Source of the DNA: Leptodontidium sp. MPI-SDFR-AT-0119
Taxonomy: Eukaryota; Ascomycota; Leotiomycetes; Helotiales; Leptodontidiaceae
Assembly: GCA_020726505.1 (NCBI GenBank)
Contig: JAHLEZ010000006.1
Coordinates: 868,001-932,000 of the forward strand
Length of the DNA stretch: 64,000 bases
Direction: 5' to 3'
Translations under genes and position numbers: made by a program
Notes under the pieces: generated by a model
What the model saw: only the letters and a program-made list of their open reading frames with translations
Databases searched by the model: none
Told to the model about the DNA's origin: nothing
Part shown: positions 21,870-33,303 of the stretch, piece after piece
Layout: each line of letters opens with the position of its first letter
Numbering within the stretch: position 1 is the first letter of the stretch

Positions 21870-23781
21870 TCACGCATCCGACGACTGCTTATCTGCTCTA
21901 GAACCACTAGCGTCATGTGTCTCCTCCCTGATCAAAATCTCCTCACCGACCAACGCTCGCTTGGCCGCCTCTTCAGTCTCTAAGAACGCCTCCTGCTCCC
22001 TCCTACTCTTCTCCAGATCCACGAAAAACACCAGGACTAAAAGGCTAACTGCACTCAACGCCGTCAGGAAGTAAAACGGCGTACTGTTGTTCCCGCTCGG
22101 CGTGGCGTCGATGATGGCAGAACTGACCAAGGGGCCAATGAAACTGCTCGTCTTTCCAATGATGCTGAAGAGACTGAAGAAGAGGAACTCGCGGCCGCGT
22201 GGCGTTACCTCACTTATCATGATCTGTGAGTACGAGTACCATGGACACACGAAGAGTCCATAGAAGGCCTGGTAGGCCCAGACTTCCCAAAGATGATGGA
22301 AACCGAATCTCTGCGTCCAGATGCCGATCATTCCCCAAAAGTCCAAAATGATGATGTTGAAGGCGACGATATTGAACATGGTCTTGGTGCTCAGCCGCCA
22401 TTTTTGTTGAGCCCACCAGAAGGTGTAGATTCCAATGGCTTGGGCTGTGATTCCAACTATCAAGACGTAGGTGAGTTCGAGAGTATTGTACGCAACGATA
22501 CTATTTTGAAGAGTGCCAATCACGGTGACGGTTGTGTTCAGGGAGTCGCCGAGGAGGAAATAGCCAATGAGGTAGACGAGGGATTGTTTGAGATGCCAAA
22601 TCTGTCGAATGGCACGGTATAGCTGCCAAATGCCGACTGTGATAATATTCATTCCTGGTGGAACCTTGGCACGTCAATACAACATGAACAGGTTGAGGCC
22701 TTGCAGAGCATGCACAAACCTTCTGTCCCGCTCGTCGCTTCTCCTTGATAAACCACGGGATGGCAAGTAGAAGCCAAACTCCACTTGCAAAAGCAATGAG
22801 TACCGAGAGCCCCCAGTTATTGTTCTCTGTTGATTTGTTGACTTTGAGCCCAAACATGATGCCAACAATAACGGCTAGAATGACAATCTCTCCGAGAGAC
22901 TGAATGTAGAATGCCATATTTGACAGTTCGGACCGCTTGAGAGTGTCTGCATAGTCGTACTCTTCGCGAGTGATCTCTCCCGCTTGGTACTGTTCTGCTT
23001 TCTCACGTAGCTGCGACGTGTTTCGAGCCAGTCCAGGAAATCTACCCAAATCAGTAATGCTATACAGCTTGACGTTTTCAGAGGACTTACGCAGCAGTCC
23101 AGAATGTGAGGGTAGTCTGATAAGCAATGACTAGATTGTGTCAACATATTTTCTCTTCCACGTAAATTCAGAGCTTACGTCCAACGATGTACATCCCAGC
23201 AGCTATTTCCCACTTCTCGGGCGTGTGAACTCCCAGCCATCCAAAGCCAATTCCCCAAGCAACCAGGGACAGCCCAATCAAGATGTTAGGTCTCCAAGTC
23301 CCGAAATCTGGTCGTGTTAGCCAACTGGCAGCACAGGACTTCACACCCTATCCCAAATTACCAGCAAAGCTACCCAAGAAGAGGAACACCACAATCTGAA
23401 TAGCGAAACTGATGCCATTGGACAATAGCACAATGCTATTAATCGTACGTTCCCTAGTCTCCCATTAGCTCCCCAATCTTCAACTTGTCAAAGATCGATA
23501 ACCCACCTGCCAGCAAAGCGGAGTGAAGTTCCATCTCCAGCAGCTTGGTAGAGCAGATTCTGGAACGCGGTAGGAGCGAAATTGAACAATGTCAGTCCGT
23601 TGTTACCGATGTAGTAGGCATAATAACTCCAAATCTCCAGCTTGTCAGTCTCCCATTTCGGATCGAATTGATCTGGTGCTACGGGATGGTCTGAGATGGA
23701 TTCTGTTTGGCCACTGCTTGACTTGGGAGGGTTTTCTGCAGGTGCAGATGAGCGATCTAAGGCTGGAGCTGCTGATGCCAT
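21870..23781 (-). CDS. atg22: Atg22-like vacuolar effluxer (MFS), 550 aa
   Basis: Six exons, complement(join(21870..22664,22720..23041,23091..23130,23179..23307,23362..23453,23507..23781)). The introns are 48-56 nt and all joins are in phase. The N-terminal block EIWSYYAYYIGNNGL, then FNFAPTAFQNLL, then RERTINSIVLLSNGISFAIQ and the DFGTWRP loop are characteristic of fungal Atg22 proteins. About twelve membrane helices follow, with a charged central loop (EYDYADTLKRSELSN) and a C-terminal acidic tail. Atg22 exports amino acids from the vacuole after autophagic breakdown. Filamentous fungi carry several paralogs, so the exact substrate and whether this is the autophagy paralog are uncertain. 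The 40-nt exon 4 is easily missed by gene finders. Confidence 0.9.
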
Positions 23782-24523
23782 CTTGGTAATCGATAGTGAT
23801 GTGCAGATATTCTCAAAAGGCTGGGAACATTGTTTTTATTGTTAGTTGTGAAGTTGTGAAAGTTTTCGTCAATCACGCCTTTGAAAGAGTAAACAAAAAC
23901 GAAAGAGAAAGCAGGAGGGTCTCGGAGGTCTATTTCAGTCACTTGACTGTAAAAACCCACAGACCAGGAAGGATCGAGCCATGCTGGATGCCGACGATCG
24001 ATTTTTCTAGTCTTCCAGAACGGCAAATCGAAGGCGTCCTATTTGTGGCTGCGAAAAAGCTTTTGCGGGGCTTGCATGCAGTGCGACAGAGGCTGCTTTT
24101 AAGCTTCCACTAAAATGCCATCTTGGCCTGCTAGCTTGGCTGGGTTTTCAGTGCAATCAGATCAAGTCAAGGCCGGCCCTGGTAAGATCTCGGGGGCAAT
24201 CTTTTGAATTGGTGTCTGTCCGATGTGGAGCCAGTAGAGCTAGGTGACCCTTACCATTATATCGAACATAGGGCTCCTCACTTGTCACGTTTCAGGACTT
24301 GACAAGCTATCAAAAACAAACTGCCATTGGGAATGTGGGAATAATCTGATCGATTGCTCGAATACCAGGAAAAACGACGCCCATAAAACAACACTTTGAA
24401 AAGGGGAGGACGAAGAGATTAGCTCGCAAGCCCACACCAGCTCTCCGATATCAGAACAAATCACCACTCCTTGTCGACGAAAATGAATCTTGTGTCTCCT
24501 ACTCGGCTCAGTCAGAGCTTGGT
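23782..24523. other. Intergenic, no gene seen
   Basis: This is upstream sequence of the Atg22-like gene and the 3' side of the BAR gene. Open frames here are short and without family signal. Confidence 0.5.
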
Positions 24524-25799
24524 CTAGGCTTCACGACTCTTTCGGTAGCTGGCCTGCAGAATCGCTTCATCAGCAACCATCTTATGCGGTGAAATCTCCT
24601 GAACGACGTACTTCTTGCTCAACTTGAAGACCGTCAACAACTGGTGCAAGCTCGCTTAGAATCTCGTATGCCTTCTTGTGGAATTCGAGTTGGGCGGCAA
24701 TAAGATCGGCAAGGTTTCGGAGTGGCTCTGGGGTATCAAGTACCTGCTATTGTTAGATTTGGATACTGTGTAATTGCCAAGTAATACGCACATTCTTCAT
24801 GACGCCAACAGCCTCCTCAGTTTGGCCAACGAACTCATCCTCAGCTTGCTCAATCTCAACTCTGGCCTCCTCAGAAGGATCATCGTGCTCAGCTCCATCA
24901 GATGCCTTAGCGTTTGCGCCAGGTAGGTGCCAGCCAGGGCTCTTGGACTTTGCCTTCGCAGCATCAAGCATTAATCTCGAGTTCTCAACTCCCTTTCTGG
25001 CGCGGGTTGCAAACATCAGGTTGGTGTTGAGGGTTGTGCTCCAGCCTGCAAGGAAGCGGCTCTGGATCTGCGAGTCCTGGGCAAGTCTGGCTTCACCAAC
25101 ACGCTCGCTGGCCAATGCGTACTTCTCAAGGGCGGTAGCAAGAGGGTCCTCTCCAGCGCCGGAATGTTGTTGTTGGAGCAGTTGGCTGCTTGCCAAACTG
25201 GCACGAGCGATGGCATGGTTGAACGTCTTTGGTTGTGGCTTGGCGGACGGAGGAGCAGTAAGGGCAGCTTGGGCTTCGGCAGGTGTGGTAGCGGATGAGA
25301 GGAGGTGTACTTTCTCGCTGACTGTGCGTCCCAAATCACCGAAGCTCTCCTTGATATTCGCAGGGTAATCATATGCTTCGTTGGAGTACTGGGAACTGCC
25401 GGCAGAAGGTTGTCAGACAAAGAATCTGCACAAGGATACCGGGAATGGGGGTACCTACGTAACCTGCAGCATCTTTTGATGAACCTGCTTCAATGCATCG
25501 ACTCTCTTCTCCAACTCAATGTAATCGGGAGGGAGTTGGGTCTGCGAACTCATTGTCAACAACTGTTCATGCGCCCTAGAGCAGAACCATCTCTAACCTT
25601 ATCCTCTGCCTGTCCAAGCTGTTCCTTCACATATTGCTGTGTGCGAGCGGCAAACGGTGTGAAAGAAGCACTGTGATACCACAGTTAGACTCGTATTGCT
25701 TCCAAGGCAGGAAAGATAACCATTTGCGTTGGTGAGGGAATTTTGGGATAAAGGGGTGGCTTACGTGAAGTTCTTTCCGAAAGCTGATACTTTATCCAT
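24524..25799 (-). CDS. BAR-domain membrane-curvature protein (Gvp36-like), 318 aa
   Basis: Six exons, complement(join(24524..24553,24612..24743,24792..25395,25459..25541,25598..25670,25765..25799)). The start MDKVSAFGKNFTASFTPFAARTQQ is built across the first intron, and the last exon encodes only ASYRKSREA. The central body is a long coiled-coil BAR fold (YIELEKRVDALKQVHQKML, LNTNLMFATRARKGVENSRL, LAPVVDGLQVEQE). The layout and motifs match fungal Gvp36-type BAR proteins linked to Golgi vesicle traffic, endocytosis and vacuole shape. There are no transmembrane segments. The 30-nt terminal exon and the 35-nt first exon rest on splice-site quality and family resemblance. Confidence 0.87.
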
Positions 25800-26284
25800 C
25801 TTGAAGTTTGAAGGAAGAAGTGTGTGCGATAGTAGAAGTGGTGAGGAGTTGTTTGTTTATGTCGTTGAGATGGTGTCTTGTGGAGCTTCAGGTCCCCAGA
25901 TGCGGAAGCCTGCGGTGCGGCTTAGCGTCCTCGTCCTGACAGGGACAAAAATAGGCGTCGTAATCTTTTACACGTGATAGTCAACAATTTAGGTTATCAT
26001 TGAGTTTATCATCTGTCACAACGTGTAAATGAGGCCCTTTTCAATGAAAGATAACGTTGTGCTACTTTGGGGCTTTGTAGGTGATTTCCATTGTTTACTG
26101 GTTTCTTTCTGTCTCGGAATTTCAATTCTTGCCAAGGAGACCACCCAGCACCTCATACTTCTTCAGCATTCAACCACAGGAGGTGCGTAGACATCCAGTT
26201 AGAGGGATTCTACTATTTAATGATTCGGCGATTGACCTATTTGCACAAGACATTGTGGTCTCAAAATGCGAACTTTCATTTTGT
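25800..26284. other. Intergenic, no gene seen
   Basis: This is upstream sequence of the BAR gene and the 3' side of ARG2. Plus-strand open frames at 26081-26419 are antisense to the ARG2 end and unsupported. Confidence 0.5.
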
Positions 26285-28585
26285 CTAGTCCAAGATAGCC
26301 TTATTGTCAGCCCAAGAAGGTTCAATACCTCTACAAACACCTTCGTAATCCAGGAAAAGCTGCTTGTCCAAGCTCAAATCCGGTGTAGTCCAGAACATCG
26401 CCCACCCAGTATCAGGTAGTTTCCAAGTGCCCCGAGATCTCTCAAAGTACCATTTGTTCACCGGGTTATTTCTCCTTGAACGCCAGACACATCCCTGAGG
26501 GAAGCAATCCCTTACCATCGTTTTGAAAATCAGATCTGCAACCCCGCCACTGCCTTGTGCTCGCTTCAAAACTGCAAACTTGTCGAGATATGGTACCATT
26601 CTCGCTCTGCTCTCTGGAGATCCATCATCCTTTACACCTGGCGGGGTTTCCCAAGTCAAGATTGCACCACCTTCGTATTCCCCAGCAATAATAATACCAG
26701 CGATCCGGCCGTTGACCCGCTTCAGATATTCCTTGACATCAAGCTTACGTCCAAAGGAATCCTCAATCAGGTGGACGAGACGAGGAAGGTCGATTTGCGA
26801 ATCGGTCAAAGTCAGCTGAGGTTTACCCGGGGCGGGCGGTTCCCATCGACCGAATTTTGGATTTGGGAATGTTGTAACTGACATTCCATGCTTTGCAAAG
26901 GTTGTCGGAGTGATATTTTCTGCTGGAGATATGACCTCGCTCATGAAAGTTTGATGACCAAGGCGGCCCACTGGAAGTGATGAAGAGAATACCGGCTTGT
27001 CTGTGAGTAAGTTGTGGATCAGCGGGTTTCGTTGACGTCTAGTGCCAACTCTCGCAGCCTGGAATGGTGCATCTTTTCCAGAATTTGCCGCCTCCTCTGG
27101 CGTGGTCAATAGAGCCGAGGAGCTGGGCGGTAGCATGGATAGAACCGAGCGAACTAGTTGTAGGTTTTGGAGATGATACCAATTGTCAACTTTTGGCTTT
27201 TCCGGACTTCCGTGGTCTGTTGTATGGGACAGTGGTTTTGGACCTCCAAACTCGGTGTCAACGAACTTGGAAAATGGATTGCTGAGACTAATATCAGATA
27301 CCCTTCCTTCTTTGGCTGGAGCTTGAAGGGCATTTCCGGGTGTATGTGGATGGAGTCCTTTGAGTAGGTCTTGCTTGGCTGGTTCAAACTCCTGTTCCAT
27401 ATTCAGGAATACATGATAGCCATTGTCCCGATCAGTTGAAGGAACGCCTCCAAGAGGATCCAAGACGATAAGCCGATCAAGGGAAACTTCTTTTCGAAGA
27501 GCCTGAAGGCGTTCCTGGACAGCCATTGGATCTTCGTCGGGTAAAAGCTCAGTCGGAAGGCCAGCTAGTTCTTTTGTGAGGGCCAGAACAATGTCGGTGG
27601 CCGAAACAGGCACAGCTGTTTGAGAAACGTCGGTATAGCCAATGGAGGGAATAACTGGGATGATGCTCCGTCTTAGAGGAGTCATGAGCAGTTTGCGGAG
27701 TGTGACATGAGCACTGGTATGTCTGAATCCCGGCCTGACAGGCTCCTCAGAGACTCCAATGACATTGTCAACGAGTCTAGCACCAGTCTCCCCATTGGCA
27801 TCTATGGCGGCAATGAGACGGTTCGTCTGCTCAATCTCTAAAGTTCGCCAATTCGCATCTCTTGTCTCTTTTGGTGATGGTAGTCCCCCGTTATTGCAAT
27901 CAATAACTACAACACTGATCAATCCAAGTCTTGCAAGCTGTGCCAGAGTCCGTCCAATGCCATTGAGTGTCTCGTCGTCCAAAGTCTGGGGAGCTCTTAT
28001 CTTCACTAAAGCAACATGTAGCTGTGGTCCGACGGAAACTTTTGAGAGCTTCTCCGGTTGTTGTATGAATCTTGGACTTTCTTGAACTGCTGCGGGCCCG
28101 TAAAATCCTCCCAAGTTGACACCGCAGCTTCGCGCTTTTTCCGAAGGGGGTTTAGGAGTCAACACTGACTCTTCGGAAGGAGTGAATCGTTGGATATATG
28201 ACCTGGCTTCTCGTTTCGTGGCAGATGAGCCCAGCACCGAAAGGAAAAAATCCTAAAAACAGTCAGAAGTATTCCAGCCATTCTTTCAAGGGGAAAATAC
28301 CTTGTCTATAGCCCTTGCTTTCTTCTTAGCTTTCTGTTGATTCGACAGGTCCTTCACATGCTCTTTCGCCAGCTCCTGTCTCAATTGATTGACAGGTACT
28401 CTGCCAGACCCATAACTCCTCAGTCCATTGTCCAAAATGTATTCTGAACGCCTTCTGCGCTTCGCCCATGATTGTATCTGGTCTGTCTGTTAGAAGTGTT
28501 ACGCACACCGCCCATTTCATTGTTGACATACATTATGACCAGCCACTTGTCTGCCCTTTTTCAAGGCTAATTCTTGCAAAATCAT
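26285..28585 (-). CDS. ARG2: N-acetylglutamate synthase (amino-acid acetyltransferase), 5' end unresolved
   Basis: The main exon 26285..28252 is uninterrupted (655 codons) and begins [19 protein letters not shown], the conserved start of fungal N-acetylglutamate synthase. It contains the amino-acid-kinase-like region and a C-terminal acetyltransferase domain ([38 protein letters not shown]). The enzyme acetylates glutamate in mitochondria, the first step of arginine synthesis, and is feedback-inhibited by arginine. Upstream, exons 28302..28486 and 28532..28585 (start [10 protein letters not shown]) read as plausible Lys/Arg-rich sequence, and the 49-nt intron 28253..28301 is excellent. However, the frame meets a TAG at the end of exon 2, and one extra base in the AAGAAGAAGCAAGG stretch would restore it. 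The main body is intact, so the lesion may be a sequence error. Start codon uncertain. Confidence 0.85.
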
Positions 28586-29115
28586 TGTGCATATTGACAC
28601 GATATCAACGTTGTAAAATTCATCGGAGGGAGTTCATGTAGGAGAGGGATTTCTTTTGCAACGCTGCGTGACTCCCCAAAACTGATGTGGGGAAGTTTGT
28701 TAAGTTGCCAGGAATTTTGCTGATCACAGCGGAATTGGCGCTAGCTTATCGTTATCTGGACTTTCATGTGCCAGGAAGAGGGGAAGATACCGCATCTTCA
28801 GAGCTGTATATTGGCAGAAGTTGTTTACTTCTTTTCAATTCTGGTAGCAATAGATATGTTTTACTTTTTAATTTCCGAACAAGTTCGAGCCTTTGAAGTG
28901 TCAAAGACAAAGAGTCGATCCAGCAGCTTGATCGGCACTAATTATCAATTCTGACATCAGATACTGGAGGCGGGTCATTATCCATCCGTCCTCGGACCGT
29001 CCTTTGGGTAGGTATATTTGCTTCGTGGACACATCGTTTTCTGCTTCTCAGAGTTCAAAGAAAACAATCTCTATAATTCACAAGATATACTCATACAAAT
29101 TTGACAATTGACAAT
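28586..29115. promoter_or_regulatory. Divergent promoter region, ARG2 / dehydrogenase
   Basis: 530 bp separate the presumed starts of the two divergent genes. Plus-strand open frames at 28687-28954 have no family resemblance. No specific motif was identified. Confidence 0.4.
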
Positions 29116-30083
29116 ATGGCACCTCAAGTAGCATGGATCGGGTTGGGAAACATGGGCCGAGTAGGTACCTCTTGCTTAAGTTAAACTGCCAGGACTAACT
29201 CATGCCAAAGGGCATGTGCAAGAACCTTGTGGAGAAAGGTCAACTGAACAAACCACTCATCATTTTCAATCGAACGGAAAAGCGAGCAACAGATCTCAGC
29301 AAGTCATTACCATTTGGCAAGTCCACTGTTGCATCTACCATTGAAGATCTGGTCTCCAAATCCGACATCATCTTCACTTGCGTTGGTGACGATGAGGCAA
29401 TCAATAGCACTATTGACACCGCTTTGAAGGCTGGTGTCAAGGGCAAGCTTTTCGTGGATTGCTCTACAGTCCATCCAGACACCAGTGAAGGACTCGCCAA
29501 GAAGATCACGGAAGCTGGTGGGGAATTCGTTGCCTGTCCAGTGTTCGGAGCACCAGCTATGGCGGAGAACGGTCAACTTGTATGTGTACTCGCCGGACCA
29601 AAGGAGAGTGTTGAGAAGGTCAAGCCATACACCAAGGGAGTGATCGGGAGAGCCAATGTTGACTTTGGTGGACAAGCTGTTGGCAAAGCTACCTTGCTAA
29701 AAGTCATCGGGAACACTTTTGTCCTGAACATGGTTGAGACATTGTCAGAAGGCCATGTTCTTGCAGAGAAGTCAGGACTTGGAACCGACAACTTGCATCA
29801 GTTCATCGAGACTATGTTCCCTGGTCCATACACGGCTTACTCGACGAGAATGCTGTCTGGAGATTACCATAAGAGAGAAGAGCCATTGTTTGCAGTTGAT
29901 CTGGCAAGAAAGGATGCTAGACATGCACAGGCTTTGGCAAAGGCAGCTGGAACACGTCTGAAGGATGTTGAGGTTGCCGACGAGCATTTGGCGCAGGTAA
30001 AGGCTCATAAGGGAGAGTCGGGTGATATTGCTGCGATATATGGCGCTGTTAGGCAGGAAGCTGGATTGCCTTTTGAGAATTAG
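29116..30083 (+). CDS. 6PGDH / 3-hydroxyisobutyrate dehydrogenase-like oxidoreductase, 305 aa
   Basis: Two exons, 29116..29160 and 29211..30083, joined in phase 0. The first exon encodes only MAPQVAWIGLGNMGR, the glycine-rich NAD(P)-binding start (GLGNMG). After the intron the Rossmann fold continues (IIFNRTEKRA), then FVDCSTVHPDTS, FVACPVFGAPAMA, and GKATLLKVIGNTF with the Lys expected at the active site, then an all-alpha C-terminal domain. This is the beta-hydroxyacid dehydrogenase superfamily. Sequence alone does not separate 3-hydroxyisobutyrate dehydrogenase (valine breakdown) from related reductases. There is no obvious mitochondrial presequence, so a cytosolic role is as likely. Confidence 0.88.
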
Positions 30084-30272
30084 ATGTCACCATAATAATT
30101 CAAGGCGTTTGACGTTTGACATTTACGAAGAGTTGCATTTTGGATTTGAAGAAAGTGAGGAACAATTGATGATTACATAAGCGAAGCTAAGCTTGATGTG
30201 CCTGGAACTGATATCCAGACAACGGCGACAGCATCTCCACGCTCCCACTCTAAGTTCAACGGATCTACAAAC

Positions 30273-30729
30273 ATGGCGAACGGGTAAGCAAAGGCTCCAA
30301 GCCCTTCAGAAGCTGCAGTGTAGCTCTTCGCAATTACCCTGGCTAACGATCAATGTCTATCATCTAGCTGGAGCATCATCATCGGCTTCGTGGTAGTGGC
30401 GCTTGCCTGCGTCGCAGGATGGTTCCTCGCACCTAAAGGAGAGACACAAACGTATGCACTCCTACTCGAATTGTTTGGCATCTTGATATGCTGTCAATAA
30501 CTGGGAGAGGCTGGGGCTGTAGCTAACAAGTGGGCAGAATCTGGCGAAGCTCTCTGATTCTATCGTTCGCAAGTTGTTATATCATGTGGGGTATGCAACA
30601 TTCATTTCCCCTTGGAATCAGCAAATTTACTGATGGCATGGCTCTACAGCAATTACGTTCCTGGCACAATGGCATCCACTCATCGAACCGCGAGCTTCGG
30701 GCCTGAGAAATCATACTGTGAAGGGTTGA
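30273..30729 (+). CDS. VMA9: V-type ATPase V0 subunit e, 75 aa
   Basis: Four tiny exons: 30273..30283, 30368..30451, 30538..30590 and 30650..30729. The first carries only three codons and two bases. The product has two membrane helices (WSIIIGFVVVALACVAGWF and SSLILSFASCYIMWAITFL) separated by the loop APKGETQTIWR, and ends WHPLIEPRASGLRNHTVKG. This arrangement is diagnostic of the small hydrophobic e subunit of the vacuolar proton pump, needed for V0 assembly in the ER. Frames and phases fit throughout. It is convergent with ARV1. Genes like this are often missed because no exon is longer than 84 nt. Confidence 0.92.
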
Positions 30730-31044
30730 TGAGGATGACGATGGACTGCGGCACGAGAGTTAGAAGAGAAGTGTATGGATGTACAATTTGGCGTTGAGGA
30801 TACGGGATTATAGCTTGGGCTTTTACAAGTCGTGTATATCGATACGGAATGGGAGACTTTTGCCCTGCCGAGTTGTGGACGACTGTGAGCGACAGAAATA
30901 AAGAAGTTGCATAGGACCTACATTGTTACACTCTTGGGTGGAGTGGAGAGATCCAGCTTTTGAGAGCATATTACACACTTCTCATATCACACAAAACGAT
31001 TCCAGGATAGGCAATATCAAGCACAAATGTCATTGAGATCCATA

Positions 31045-32006
31045 CTACCCAAGCCCCAATCTACCACCCCATTCCCTACCTAACTCAATCAAAGCCCACA
31101 GCGCCTTCCCATCAGCCGCAACCCCCGAATCCCCTACTGTATCGACTCCATCCAATCCGACTACCCATAGTATACCTCTTCCAACCATCCACCTACTAAT
31201 TGCTCCCACCGTCGCCAGTATCGCCGAAGTCCCATAGCCACAATCCAACAAGATCTTCAATGCTTCCACATTATTCGCAACGACAGCCCATCCCAATGAT
31301 CTCGCAGCCGCAGGAACGTCATATTCCCAGATGACCATCAATATTGGGAAGAGTTTCGTAGATGAGGAGACCAATAATGCGGTGCTGACTGAATTCGGCC
31401 GCGAGTATCGCGGGATGAAACCCAATAGCACAAGAGGCGAGAGAGGTGACGAGGTAAGGAAGCGGATCGATACGTGGAAGGAGAGAGTAGACAAGGCGCA
31501 GAGGATGAGGAAGAATACGTATTGGAAGACTATGGGTTGCTGGGCGAGGCGGAGGAAGTTATTGTCGGTTGTAGGAGGGGTAGAGGAGGTTTGCTTCTCG
31601 ATTCGTGCCCATGTTAGATAGACGTCGAAGAGCAGGAGGAGGATTCCAAGTCGAATAATGGAGGGCTGTATCTACTATTAGATTTTGCATTTGTTTGGAG
31701 AATAAGTGTTGAACGTACATCGAACTGATCATGTTCGCGCATCAGAGTATTATGCAGTAAATGCCGATATACCTTGAACAGTTAGCAGTGTTCCCAGCGA
31801 CAGATGGACTTCCCTACCTGCGGTTTGATCAAAACCAAATCTATAAAGAGAACTACATTATCGTGTTCAACGTATTTGTCGCAGAACCGTCCGCAGTTCT
31901 TGCAGACTGTGAGGCGCACTCCATGGCCACTGGACTTGTCATCTGCGCCGGAGTATTCGGTGTACAGGGTCTTGACGGGGTAGCGACATTCTATACAGAT
32001 GGGCAT
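31045..32006 (-). CDS. ARV1: ARV1 lipid-homeostasis membrane protein, 287 aa
   Basis: Three exons, complement(join(31045..31665,31719..31772,31818..32006)), joins in phase 0. The N terminus is the ARV1 homology domain: MPICIECRYPVKTLYTEYS and LTVCKNCGRFCDKYVEHD carry two CxxC pairs that make a putative zinc ribbon, followed by IDLVLIKPQVYRHLLHN. The remainder has about four to five membrane helices. ARV1 acts at the ER and is required for normal sterol distribution, GPI-anchor precursor flipping and sphingolipid balance in yeast. The 54-nt middle exon rests on clean splice sites and continuous homology. Length is typical. Together with EBP and ALG7 it adds to the ER-lipid/glycan genes in this window, though there is no sign that they are co-regulated. 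Confidence 0.92.
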
Positions 32007-33303
32007 TGCATATGGCTATATCATCGGTGATTTGAGGACGTGGTAGGTGCAAACATGGCGTGGAGGGTTTGACTGTTGCAAGAGATGTTCTGGGAGTTTT
32101 GGATTGACGCGCCTTCGCGAAATGGCCCGTGCCAAAATGACGATACCCCAACTCGCAATTTTCGAGGAATTTTGGGTTTGAATTTCTATGAATTGTCACC
32201 AATGATATAACTTACCCTAAATTGGGGCAAGATACATCTGTTACTTTCGACGTTGAAGAGTTTCAAGAGCTTGTTCGTACATCTCTGCGTATGTTGGAAT
32301 TTGCAAGACGCCTCCTAAAAAACTAATTCTACCAGTCCTCCTCACGAGGCAGCTGTTTCTTATGGAATCTGTCAACGAGATTTCTTCTAGCTAAGCTTGA
32401 ATATTCTGTGGCAATTCCTTAACAGAAAATGGAGACTCGGCTGCTCAAAATCTCAAGTAAGACGAAATTCCGCAATTTCACTTCAGAAACTAACAACTCA
32501 ACAGAGGAGCTAGCAAACGGAAGCCCTCGACGGAGCTCAATTCGTCTGGATAGAAACAAAAGAGCTAGACTGGGGCGTTAATAGGTAGACGATAAGGAAG
32601 TCTATTTGACTTTCATACCCAAATCCCCTACTGTAGAAGCAGCAGTATCGAAAGAGCCAGATGACGTCCTCGCAAAGCGCAACCCGCTGGTCTAGAAGAC
32701 TTGCACGCACAGTTAGTGGAGCTACGTTAAAAGAAAGAGGATGGATGAGCTCGTTTTCAGCAGATGCTTAATGTTCGCAACGAGCAGTTTGGTGAGCTTC
32801 GAAAGGCTGTGCCCCATATCATCGATGAAGATGAATATGGCACTGAAGTGTTGGCTTTCACTTCAGAGAACGAGGAGTCGGGTCATGGATACGACTTGTC
32901 CTAGGACCGCAGGGAGATCAGATCTCTACCTAGATCTAGATCTCAAGTCAAAGATTCCAGTGGGGACATTGAACCATGAGTTCTTGTGTGATGGAGTCCT
33001 GTGGCGTTCCCCGTCGGGGATCCAGATGCCTTTCGTGACCTGTCTTGATCAAATTTCCTGAGAGCAATCATGAGACAGCGTCAACAGTGTTCCTTCATCA
33101 GCAAAATGTTTTCCCTTATGTTCTGAATTGTGTTATACTTCTAACATACCCTTCCGATTCAAAATTTGGCACTTTTGTCTGGGTGCCTATCTGAAAGAAG
33201 TAAACAGAATTGTGATAGCTCACAACGCCTCTGCTTTCCCTGAACTTTTGATTGCTCCCTAATTCTTATATTAAAAAGCTTCGTCCGCACCTTCTTCAAA
33301 AGC
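32007..33303. other. Mostly non-coding; possible degraded fragments
   Basis: This is upstream sequence of ARV1. Open frames at 32430-32590 and 32741-33061 are short and encode nothing recognisable. A local GATCTAGATCT-like repeat lies near 32926-32944. Coding relics are possible but unsupported. Confidence 0.35.

Noticed and set aside
24799..25368. 189-codon plus-strand open frame
   Set aside because: Antisense shadow of the BAR gene's main exon.
28326..28529. Minus-strand open frame ([10 protein letters not shown]..., MGEAQKAF...) as the ARG2 N terminus
   Set aside because: It ends in TAA before the donor and does not resemble the family; the neighbouring frame gives the more plausible Lys/Arg-rich N terminus.
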